From Reticulitermes speratus (lineage: Eukaryota; Arthropoda; Insecta; Blattodea; Rhinotermitidae): a stretch of 64,000 nt of DNA. The notes beneath the pieces are model-generated. The model was not told the origin of the DNA. It made no database searches and saw only the letters and a program-made list of their open reading frames with translations. The translations under genes and the position numbers were made by a program. Shown piece after piece: positions 24,709 to 36,400 of this stretch. Numbering within the stretch: the stretch's first letter is position 1; each line of letters starts with the position of its first letter. The DNA is taken from NCBI GenBank assembly GCA_021186555.1, contig JAJKFL010000013.1, positions 15,245,243 through 15,309,242 on the forward strand, read 5' to 3'.

Positions 24709-27700
24709 CTGGGATTGAACATTATTTAATATTACTACATGTGAACTAAAGTAGACAATAAAAAGAAAAGAAACCATAAATAATGGTGCTGTGGAACAAA
24801 GCTACTTCTATTAAAAACATTACAGAGATGTAACACATTAAGTTAGAAAATGTATGCCCAGTATAAAAATTCTGGGACATTTGCTCCAGTTTATTTAATT
24901 ATTTAAAAAACACAATACTTGTGGAAAAGTGTATTAGATAAAGTGTGTTTAGTATTTCTCTATAATTTCCCTCAATATATTTTTCTATGATAAATATTGT
25001 ATCAGTCTCACTTAGAAACATGTGCAGAAACTATTAAGATCTTCTTCATTTGTAGTTTAATATTTTAGTAACACCACACCATCCCCTCCCAAAAAAAAAA
25101 TATATTACGTGCCATGAAATCCTTTCAGTGGCAGTCAAGTCACTAGAAATGGACACACAGGCATAGTAAAGTTACTAAGATGCAATTTGGCAACTTTTCC
25201 TTGAAAACTTCCTCAACATTAATAAACTACTACGTCTACTACGACAGAAATTAGATAAATGTTGTTTAGAATTATGAAAGTGGTAGCTTATAATGTCGGC
25301 ATTGCAGCTGTCACAGTACTCCTGCAGTATACTGAGGGTGTACAGTAGTTTAACCTTCATTAAAATTAGTTCAAACTCTGCATCACAGAACAAAAACTTA
25401 ATACAGATGCCAAGTTTACTACAAAGGATGATTATAAATGGACTTCATATATTAAACAAATTGTACTACAAAAAACAAGATATGTACAATAGTAAAATTC
25501 ATAGAGCACAATTAAGTCTCAAAGTTTGGATTATCACTTAATAGGATTTCAATGTGAGCCCCACCAGTGACTATATATATGTGAAAATTATAATCTTATT
25601 ATCGTATTATAGCATAGTTGTATGCAAACTAATTCACGAGCACCAAGAAAGTGACTTTTGAGTTTGTCAAAATTTTTAGGCATTTGGGTAGGTGGCATAG
25701 ACAAAGTCAAGAAATCTCCTTCCCTCTCCCACAGAAATGTAATGGACTTTCATACTGGGACTATGAGGCAACTCTGCTGTTCCACCTGTGCAATCCATCT
25801 TCCTGGGAAACAGTCGTTCGGAAATTCTGTCACACTCCAGTGAAAATGCAAAAGTGCACCAAATGTATTATGACAGTCTTCTCCAAGCTGTGGCAATGAT
25901 TACAGTTCCATGTCAAGCTATGCAGTGCCCATGTACCCAAAATGCACATGCATTTGACCTGCCTCTGGCATGCTTTGTAGGCCACTTATTTACACACTGT
26001 GATTACTGACAGCTCCTGATGGGGGGTGGGGAAGTGGTTTCATTGCTGATCACAAAGCTGGAGAGGAAATGTTCACTGATAAAAATTTCTCCCATCATTG
26101 CAGCACAAACTGCAGCATGCTTAACACTGTCATTGGTTTAAGCTGAGACTTTTGAAATCTGAAGCACTTCAACTGCAAACACTTCTGATAATGTTCCAAA
26201 TTGTTGGCTCAGGAATGGCAAGTTCCTGCTTAATAGGTCACGTTGACTTTCATGGGCTGTGAATGAATGCCTGCCGCAATCTGTCCACAGTGAGTTTAAT
26301 AACTGGTGGGCATTCTGAATTTTTACCCCTGCAGAGACAGCCACTTTCTGTAAACTGCTTGTATCAACCATAAATGGATGGTCTGGTAGGTGGATCCAAT
26401 TCAAACTATCTTTGAAGCAGCCACTGCTCTGCACTCATTATTTCATCTTTCGTGAAACAAGAAATGCAAGCTTACTCGTACTTCCCATAGTTTCATTGGG
26501 ATACCTCTATTCTCTACGGCAATTGCAGTACATGTAGCGGCTGCTCATGTTACGCACATTTATAACTTTAAATAGTGTTCTTTATGCTCCACAAATTTTA
26601 TTATTGTGCAGAACTTACATTGTTCAGAATAACTTCTTAAACATGCAAAGATAACTGATTATTATACTGTATATTCAACTACAGCCTTGTTCACAATCTT
26701 GGCAGTGCAAGTTCCAGTCTAAGATTGAATATTACTAAATTTTGACCGAAGCAAAAACCAATAAAAAACGTCAAAGACACGTTTAACCTGGTAAACTCTG
26801 TTTAAATACTGATATTGCTTAATATACAAATAATAGAGCAATGCCTGTATTACCATTAGGCCGAACTTTGGATTGCAGAACAAAAAATTAATGGGGATGC
26901 CAGGTTAAGTTTATTCCCATGGCTTCTTTTAATGTCTCTAAAAGTAAACCTTGTTACTTGGAATGCAATGTGATAGTGTGGTAATTGATAACGATATTCC
27001 ACCGAATTATCAATACAACATGCTATTAGTAGCACACTTTCCTTATTATATAATATTGTATGGCTAAAATTACCAGTATTAGGTAACACATGCAAAGAAA
27101 ATAAAATGAATGGGAATATTATTTCTTACAGTTAATACAAATGCAGATTGTCAATACAGCATATTATGGGCAATCAGAGAAAAAAGAAAAGCAAGGTTGG
27201 AACTTTTAGACCACAGATTCACATATTCTAACTGTAGTTGCAAAATGGCTCAGCCATATGTAGGCTGGAATTATACACCACCTCTAGGCAAACAAATGTA
27301 CACACAAAGGCACCTAAACAACTTTATATTAAAAATATTCAATAACTTCAGAACTGTAACAGTTATATATATATATACAAAGTTATTTGTTTTGATGACC
27401 TTATATCTACATCTACATCTGTTACACTTACACCTGGTATCAAATCCCAGCCCATATACAGATGAGTCGTCTGGTGCTACAGTTAGTAGATAATCGATTT
27501 ATGTTGGTCTAAAATATTCTAACCATATGTTTGTGTATGTGTGTGTGGTCATTATTTTATCTTACAACTATTGCCTGTCACTTCCTATTGGCTTGTTTAC
27601 CATATTAACATAGCCAACTCAGCTGACCACCCATACATGTGGCAGAGTAATGGCAGGAAGTGACAAACGATAGCTGTCAGGCCAAATAAGTTCCATGTAC

Positions 27701-30538
27701 TTTTAGTAATAACAGTAACAAAGCAAATAGCTCCCAATCAAAATTTGTGTTTGACAATCAATGTAGACATTTGCCATATGAGAAACAGAGTGAGGATATA
27801 AAATATGATAGCCACCTAGAGAAATACTGTATTATGCACTGCTTATGTTTGAGATTGTAGGGAATTATAGCAGAGAATCTACTTGTCAGTAAAGTCAAAA
27901 GTCTTCAATAATTTAAATCACCCAATGCAGCATGACATATGGTAATCATAGATCAGTATATTATGAACTAGAATATAAGTACAACAAGGAACATCATACA
28001 TTTCAACCAACTGTAGTGCCATCAAGATTATTTCTGTGTTATACACGTTCTAGTAAATATTTCCAGTGATTACAGTCAACAGACATATTGATATGAAGAG
28101 GTACCTGTTTGTTATAACTGTCTTAAAGGAAAACGGGGATACTACACAGATAATTCGATGTGCTATCGCTATCAACTACAATGGGTGAAACCACATCTAC
28201 AAGAACATTCTTTAAACTCATTTGAAATGTATGTGTAACCTCAAAATGTGCATAACCTGTATAAAATACAGTTGTGCAATGAATAAAAATATATGTGACT
28301 GCATGCATTTCACTGACAAGGCGCTCATGATATAACCTGTTGCAACCTAAACATTAAAGTATACTAGTGACACAAAAATGAGTCACCAGTGGTGCCAACT
28401 GAATCAAAAGTATCAGTAGCACCATGCAGATATAAGAATGTGCTGATTTAAGTACAAACTTATCGATTAAAATTTCTTGACATTCAAACTGTTTGACAAA
28501 ACTGAAGTCAGTTTAGAGAATTAGAGGGATAAGATTATTATATTTCAAACTGTTTATCATGTGTCAAGTAAAATCAGTCTCATGTGTCTTAAGAAGGGGC
28601 AATGAACAACAGAAGACAGACAAGTTGAAAGTCTGATGTCAAATATCCATTAAGGCTGCAAATAAAATCAATAACACAAGTAATTGTACTGCAGAGTGCT
28701 GCTGACAAGGAGTAAAGAAACTACTGAAAATCACCACTTGTCCCACAGTTTCTCAAACTTAACGTTACTACTATTCTTCCACACGAAAAGTGGCTTTTTA
28801 CTCCTCATACACTACAAAAACAATGCATTTTAAGTCACAGTTCTGCCCCTTTGGACTTTTTGTCCACTTTACTGACTCATGTACCCTCAAAGCAGATCAC
28901 TAAATACAACATTGTATAAGTTTCTAACCGCTTTCCCATTATGTAGAACAATTAGATGCAGCAGAACTTCCCTGCCAAGTCCAAGTTAAATATAATAAAG
29001 AAGGTTATTATTAGTGCACTGTATCATAAAATACCAAATGAATCAGAATCTGTTTTGCAAGTCACAAAATACAAAATGAACATCAGGAATATACGCGCAG
29101 ATATGATGTGTGTGTGCTATGTGGCTAAAGGAAATTAAATTGAATTAAACAAAACATCACAAATATTGTCAGAATATAGTAACTTATTTCACAATAAAAT
29201 TATTAATAAATCATTATAATTGAATTAAATTATGATATGTGGTTGCCATTTCTTGTATTTATATAACAATGTAAGGCATTCTATTATGAGAAGCAATGTA
29301 CGAAATGCAGGTACAATGTAAACAAACCACGAATTAAATTAAACATCCTGAAATATATGTGAAATGACATACAAATTTTACATTTCTTTAAATCAGAACT
29401 AATGCAGTACTAGTATGTTTCATAAATGTGCACTAACAGATACATTCTAAGACTGAAAGCAGAATCTGTTCCTAATACAGGATATGTGTATGTAATATAC
29501 AAGAGCATTTAGTGCAAGGTATTCTGCTGACACTTCAGCTGCTCTAATCTGACGTGCATGATATCTATTATAAGTACGGTGACTAGAAACAAAACATAGC
29601 AAAAATCCAACATATGGGGGGGGATACTGCCCTGTCCACGCCATGAAGGCATGTGCAGGGAGGAGAGCTGTATGTCCACTCATTCTTAACCTCTGCTGTA
29701 GGTGGGAATGAGTGGTCAATGTCATGCTCTGGCCATGGGCAAAACTAAAAAAATTTAAAAACTGTTTGCAAAATCACATAATAAGTCTTACTATTAGTAG
29801 AGTTGGAATTCGCAAGTGACATAGGGTTCAGAGCAGAGAAATACTGCCCTTCTATGCAACCGTTTTATTCAGTACTGAACATGAGTATGAACAGTCAATA
29901 TCACTACTTTGGAAGTTGGAGCCCAGTCTGACAGTGAATGATAGTGACTTGGCATTTTTCAGGCAGTCTTCCTCTTATTTAAATATACAAACTGGGACAT
30001 ACAGTATGTCATCTAAATGACGACACTGGAAGTGAACTCGATGTAACAGCATAAAAGATAAAACAGTGTCTTTACTGGTCATATCCATAACGAGAGAAAA
30101 GTCTGTGTCCTGCATAAATGTCACCCCAGTAATAACATGCATATTTATAGTTTGAAAATTTACCATGTAACTGTATATGTATTTGTTACAAAGCACGTCA
30201 GATTACAGGTCCCTAAAATGGATAATAACTTATTGTCTAATAAGAAGATTACTTGGACAGAAGTCAGAATACTAGAGGACATGAACTCTGAGATCAATAC
30301 ACACCACCCATAATGGTGTCATTTGCAGACGGCATATTATGAAGATGGAGAGAAAGAAGAAGAGGAAGAAGATGAAGAAGTCAGGGTATGGGAGAAAGAG
30401 GAGGGAGGAGAAGAGGTAAACACAGCTACTGCAGTATCCAACAACATGTAATCACACAGATTCTGATTTCAGACTACACTGGAAATAACATAATTTCGCA
30501 AATATGTATGTACAAGTTATATCTCGGTTTTTTCTCAC
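24709..30538 (-). other. Intron between the 54-nt exon and the 4 kb exon
   Basis: About 5.8 kb, AT-rich. It starts with GTGAGA and ends with TGTTCAATCCCAG. It contains short simple repeats, such as a TA run near 27365-27377 and TCTACA units near 27405-27420. I recognise no transposase, RNA gene or additional exon. Several short open frames on both strands show no family features. Confidence 0.75.
30339..30420. repeat. GA-rich simple sequence (CU-rich on the transcript)
   Basis: The plus strand is almost pure purine for about 80 bases (mixtures of GAA, GGA and AGA units), so the transcript carries a CU-rich pyrimidine tract. It begins about 120 bases downstream of the donor of the 54-nt exon, where pyrimidine-tract-binding proteins often act on alternative exons. 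That role is inferred. Confidence 0.7.
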
Positions 30539-30592
30539 CTGATACTGTAGTATGAGCGCGTTTTTCTTTCTCCTGAGATTTCTCAGTCCATT
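30539..30592 (-). CDS. 54-nt cassette-type exon of the ankyrin-like gene
   Basis: The acceptor TTTTCTGTTGCAG|AATGG and donor ATCAG|GTGAGA are both strong. The first two bases complete the codon left by the giant exon (G+AA = Glu). The exon then encodes WTEKSQEKEKRAHTTVS and leaves one G, so both ends are phase 1 and the length is a multiple of three. The short, basic, charged peptide has no recognisable domain. The exon can be skipped without a frame change, so it is a good candidate for alternative splicing. A CU-rich tract on the transcript lies about 120 bases downstream. Confidence 0.85.
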
Positions 30593-30924
30593 CTGCAACA
30601 GAAAACCAACAAAATTGATGAGACTACTGTCTGTCAGTACACATAATTCTTTTGCCTCAATTCACATTTCATCACCAACTTCCTGAATATCACTTACGAG
30701 AACATGAATATTATCCTCCATCAACTACATACATGTACACATCTAAAAACATGTCAACAAGCAGGGTAAGCACACAAAATACTCACCAAGACACACACAA
30801 ATTAATGGAATATACAAATGGAAAGTATACATGCATTACAAGCTTAATTAATAATCATTTCTGCTGTAAGGGCAATGCTAATAAACTATATGCATTTAAA
30901 CTGAACGATTTGGTGCAAAACAAT

Positions 30925-30973
30925 GTAACCAGTTTTATATACTTGTATTCCACAAGTATATAAAACTGATTAC
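30925..30973. repeat. Near-perfect short hairpin
   Basis: Arms 30925-30946 and 30952-30973 are reverse complements with one mismatch in 22 bases, 17 of them contiguous perfect pairs next to a 5-base loop (ATTCC). The arms are AT-rich (core AGTTTTATATACTTGT). It lies in the intron, about 330 bases upstream of the 54-nt exon in transcript orientation. Confidence 0.75.
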
Positions 30974-31380
30974 TTTATGCATATCTGTGATAACACAATT
31001 AACAGACACTATAAATGACTGAACTCAAATGATTATGGCCAAAAAGTCTAAATTGGGTTTCTACTTAACTGGTAACAGAGCATATTTCTTACTTACTGTG
31101 GAGGTACCAACTTTTAGCAACAAAACTTTCGACCTTGTGATGCTAAATGTGACAGGCATTGTTAACACTGTTCATAAAGGCAACCAATAAGAATGTCATA
31201 AATATTGAAATTCATTGAATATGAGGTTGAACACAAATTATTCTTTTTGGCGAAGAATAGAAGTCACAGTACACTGTAATGCACTTCCCATAAATCAACT
31301 TCTAAAGAAAATTTGGAAACTGAGAAAACCAGTCCAACAGATATTGCAAGTATACAAAATAAATGTTGCATGAGGATGAG

Positions 31381-31502
31381 GTATTAACAAATGGTACTAT
31401 CACACCGTCAAACACAACTCTTTATTTGTAAGGAAGCAAGTAATGTAACAATTACAAATAAAGAGTTTTGTTTGACAGTGCAAAAGTGCCATTTCTTAAT
31501 AC
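31381..31502. mobile_element. Palindromic MITE-like element
   Basis: Two arms of 51 bases (31381-31431 and 31452-31502) are inverted copies of each other with 7 mismatches by hand alignment, about 86% identity, separated by a 20-base loop. The inner parts (CTCTTTATTTGTAA and its complement) are perfect. The element has no coding capacity, which fits a foldback or miniature inverted-repeat transposable element. No clear target-site duplication was identified. Confidence 0.6.
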
Positions 31503-32959
31503 AGATAACACAACAGGATGCAAAATATCAATGTAAAGCTGACGTATATTAAACTATATGAATACAATACAACAGTACCACAAAGATGTTGGCTCCACAA
31601 TAGACGCTTGGACAGCTCAAACACTGGGATTGCAGATTTAAATCCAACCCAAAGAATGGGTATGTGTGTGAGTGTGAGTGCGTATGTGTATGCGTGAGTT
31701 TTGTGTTTCAATGATACAGAACAGAATAAACAAAATTAAAAATATTCTTATCATATATCAGCTGAACCACACTTATTGGCAGAAAAAAACAAAATGTTTC
31801 ATAGTATCATGCAGCAACTTAATATGTCAGAGTCACAACGGTTCAAAGTATCCGTTCTGAGTTCAGATATGTATGATACATTCTCACTGGCTGGACAAAC
31901 AGACTATGAAACGAAGTACCTGTTAACAGGAAGTATAATGTTCTCCCTTGTTCTATTGATATCTAGCTACACTACGTATGGCAACTTTATTACTTGCAAC
32001 TATATAACTGCCATGAGATCTACATATGTACTATCACGTTATGTTGAGAAAAGTTGTTGTCAAATTACATACTTCACTTCCCACTTCTTTCTTTGTAGAT
32101 ACTCATGTTCCTGTTATGAACAAAACAAAATCTTGCTTCTCAGCTGAATAACCACCATCATCACCAGAAAAATGCTACTTCCAAATCTGATGTTACCTTT
32201 GCTCTGCAAAACTACATCAGAATTTATGGGTACAGACAGGCTTCTGATAATACAAGACTTCTGTGTTGTAGAAGTCTGGTACATTTAGTCGTTCCTCAAA
32301 TCGTAAAAATGTCAACATCTTTGTCTTTTTGCTGGCTGTTCAAAAATATGAACCTTTTATTCAGGAAGTGACTCCTATGCACTATAAAACTTGCACCTCT
32401 TGGTGTTACATGCAGTATCTAGCATGAAGTTGTAACTGCAGTAATACTGTCATGCATGCTGGTAGTCTCTTACATGTCTTTCAATCTGTTTAATATAAAG
32501 ACTTTGCTGATATTTGTTTTGCCAGACTTCAGACTGCAGCAAACCCATAAGTATGGCTGAAGTGATTCACTTGCATAGGATTCAGCACATACAGTGGAGT
32601 TTTGTTTACAAACAGAGGTTTTCACACTGGAAAATCAGTTTAAGAACACTATTAGAGCCTCCTCTTCATGAAAGTGGTGTCAACTAAAGGCTTTGACAGT
32701 TTATTACAGTCTGTGTCTAGCAGAGCACTGTCAGATGAAGCACAAGCACAAACAACTGACTTCTGAATTTCTTCTTTTCATTCTTTCACCATAAGCCAGA
32801 AACTTGCCTTCTTATTGTGAAAACATGTTGCTTTGCCTAAAGAATCATCATCATTAATTTCCAACATGACTGGATTATTTACATAAAACATGGCCCATGA
32901 CTGTACAAATAATATCAAGGACATAATATTCATGACGGTTATGTATCCTAGTTTTCATT

Positions 32960-33190
32960 GACTTAATCCTTCCAGTCACACTATGGCCCTGGGATTGACT
33001 CAGCCTCTAACAAAAATAAGTACCAGGGATAGTCTCCTGGGACTAAAGGCGGCCAGTGTGTAGGGCTGACACCCTTGCCACCTTCATGTGCTGATTGTCC
33101 AGAAATTCTGGGAGCCTCAAACTCCTGGAGCCCTAAGGTCCTGTCTAGGCCTGTATGGGGATAGCTTTTCCTTTGTGTGTCCTAGTGGTG
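32960..33190. repeat. GC-rich repeat-like block, possible interspersed element fragment
   Basis: Within an AT-rich intron, about 230 bases are clearly richer in G and C. Phrases such as CCCTGGGATTGACTCAGCC and AAAGGCGGCCAGTGTG look like a dispersed element of insect or other invertebrate genomes. The family assignment is from memory and uncertain. No terminal repeats or open reading frame are visible. Confidence 0.35.
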
Positions 33191-33419
33191 TAGAAACGAC
33201 TGTAACACCGATTACTGTTGATGGATGAAATCTAGTTGCTGTGTGTATAAGGACTTGTTCAGTTCCAACTGAATTCACAACTGCAAGCTAAAGGGTTACT
33301 ACCAACTGGCTTCATATTATAATGTGGAACTGCTACTTGCATGGAGGGCAGATCTGCTCTAATGCAACTGGAAGGAAGAAAAGCAGCAGTAGAGGACAAG
33401 TCTAGTATGCAGATCATAC

Positions 33420-36400
33420 CTTCATGTCCTTGAGTTGAATTCCAGCTACTAGTTTCAGACGCTGATGACCCCGAGGACGCCCTCCACTCCATACTCAGCT
33501 GTCCATGACACTTCCCCACACAGACACACACTGCATTTTGGGTTTGTTTCTCAGAGGCCACACACACACAAACTTGGTCTTCTGCATCAATAACATGTAT
33601 GTTGTCATCTGGTTGGTCCTGTGGTAATTCTTTTTCAGTGAGTCCAAATTCCTCAACATCAGTGTCAACTTTCCAAATGTTGCCACATCCTTGTAGATGA
33701 TCCATCTTTTCTGGTGCACCTATGTCAGAGTCATGGGTGCTTTTCATATGAATGGTTGACAAGATGTGGCTATCAATGTCTAAACCCATTTCAACTGGTG
33801 CTGAAGTTTCTATGCGAGAAGACCTCAAAAGAGCTCCACCGTCTGCAGATTTTACATCTACAATTTCGGTTGCAATGTCAACATACATGTCAGGGCTTGA
33901 TGATGTCACTTTGATAATAGATGCAGCAAATGATATTCTAGGTAGTACATGCAGCATGTCTGTTGGGAATGGTCCATCAACAGTCTCCTTCATAGAAGCC
34001 ACCGCATTATAATCCATATGAGTGACGAAATTACGAGTAATGGATGTGTCTTCCTCAGACATGTACTCAATAGCTCTGTTTCCATCATCATGTTTTCTTG
34101 ATGAAAAAATAGATACTGGTGTGTGCTGGGTCGAATAATGTGTTTCACTTACCTCAAGATTTTTACCATCTGTGTTTAAAGGATTATCTCCTTTAACCAA
34201 AATCAACCTTAATTCTTCTTTTGATTTTCCATGTCTACCACTTAGAAAACCATGGAAATACAGGCCTTCTGTGTCTGTGTTAGGGTCTTGACTGTTGCAT
34301 ACATCGAGAGCACACTCATACTTTCTCAGAACCCTTCTTACTTCACTAGTTTCTATTGTGCTGCCATCAATAACAGTAAATTCTGGAGAAGTCTGCTTGA
34401 TGTCAGATTCTGTCTCAACCCCTGATCCTGTGGACAGATCATCAATATCAGTAGCACACAACCCACTTCCATCTTCAAAAGGTAGTGTGTGGGATCCAGC
34501 GTCTGACTCTAGCAGTGAGATATGCACTAATGATTTGTGGAAATTGTCCCTAAGAGTTGATTTATCATGATGGAATTTCGGAGTCTTCTCATTTGTTTTA
34601 ATTTTAAATCCTTCAAAACCAGCTACAGTTCTGCCATCACTCTCATGAGTGAATAAACTGGGCTTCCTCTCGTGTAATTGACTCCTACTTAACACTTGCA
34701 TATCCTGCGCACAGGTATCACAATTTTCATCTCTGATGGACGCTATATTCATGGACAAGATCTTCCCTGAAGGCACAACCACCAAACATGCTTCACCATT
34801 AACATCCATAAACTTAATCTCAGAAGTTTCTTTCTTCCATTTAGGTGAATGTATGTAACATTTCAAAGCCATGTCACTGTCTTGAATATTGTCTTGAGCA
34901 GTGTTATCTTCTGAAATGGATGTCTTCTGCAATTGCAGATCTTTGTTTCTTATGTTTACAGCTGTGCCAGTTCTATCTGATTGAAGTTCCACCATACATG
35001 AATAAGTTTTCCTTGCCATATAACAAGGATCATAATTCACTCCCTTTGGTTTACTTTCATGTACCATAAACACTGTATCATAGAAATACTGCACTTCCTT
35101 CAAGGGTGAAATAATTAAAGACTTGGCACCATCTATGCTCTGTTCCCTACTATTTGTAATTTCTTCAGTCACTTCCATATCTCCATTGTCAGTTTGGGAA
35201 TTCACATATGGTGCTGGAACACCAAGTCCAACTAGAAATTTATTTTGTGGTCTATTTATTGGTGGAGGATGGGAATATTTACTTTCATCTGCAGGAAAAA
35301 GGTCATCTAATTCTGAATGAAAAACACCTTGTTCCTCACGTGATTCATGGGAGACAAGTGAAGCAGAAGAATCATAATCCACAAAGTCTGGTAATTGTTG
35401 GCCAGTGGATACATTATATATAATGCCCTCATTTCCAAGTAACTGATGGCCTTCTACAGTGGTAATGGCACTAACCCTGCTGTGTCTACCACCTGATGCC
35501 ATAATGCAGTGATGTCTCTGCTTACTCTGCTCCCCTTCATCTGAGTCAGACAAATAAACAACATTTGGCCTGTTACTTGGAGAAGAAAATGATGGTGGTG
35601 GAAGCAGAGAATGCTTTCTTCCGATTTTGCTGGCAGATGGAATGTGAGATAATAAACAACCTTTCTCACTAATATAGTCTACATCCAACGATTTACAAGA
35701 ACTAATGAGTATGTCCTTTATTCTAGTAATTTTCCTGTCACACACAAAATCATCAAGGGATTCGGTAGTTCCAAGTTCATATGATTCACTGAAGTGGATG
35801 TTCATATCTGTTGAAGTCACAGACTCTTCCACACCTGTAGGACTCCAGGTGTCTGTTCTACACCCACTAAGAAACCTTGTACCTAAGCCAGCAAAGCCTT
35901 TACAGAGCATTACACTTGACTTGCGACTTTCTTTGAAATCTGCATGTCCTGCAGTAGTATCTGGGACATCTAACATATTACCAAGTGGAGTGCATGTTTC
36001 AGGACAGGATGATATTTCTTCATCTTCATCATCACCGTCAAACGTCTCAGAACATTCTAAGTCCACATATCCATCACCTACTGAAACAATTGCTGCATTA
36101 TTGTAAGGCCTTGTGATAAGCACATCACCATTGTTTACATCATCAGGTGTGACTGCTAACAAAGGTAAGCCGTCACAATTGAATGCCAAGCTGTTAACAT
36201 AATTTAAGAAAACTGGTGCCTGCTCACTCATACAGTCACTCTCAGATGTGATGGCGCAGTGTCTGTTAATTTCGCCAGGGTCCAGGTTCCCCATCTTGAC
36301 AGGAATGTCATCAATAGGAATTACATCCTGGTCCTCATCTGTTGCTTCTGCAGCCTCTTCCTCTATCACTGCAAGAGGGTTAGAAGAAGATTCTACTACC

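Larger units (their letters stand above)
30593..33419 (-). other. Intron between the giant exon and the 54-nt exon
   Basis: About 2.8 kb, AT-rich, bounded by GTATGA at its 5' end (33419) and TTCTGTTGCAG at its 3' end (30593). It holds a GC-rich repeat-like block (about 32960-33190), a palindromic MITE-like element (31381-31502), a near-perfect hairpin (30925-30973) and a short TG-rich tract (31658-31705). No further exon with credible splice sites and a phase-1 open frame was found by eye. Confidence 0.8.

Noticed and set aside
26138..26434. A 98-codon minus-strand open frame in the large intron
   Set aside because: No recognisable motif, no credible splice sites in phase and no codon bias like the exons.
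31048..31140. A GTAAGT donor-like site near 31095 on the minus strand
   Set aside because: The only nearby acceptor gives a stop in the required phase.
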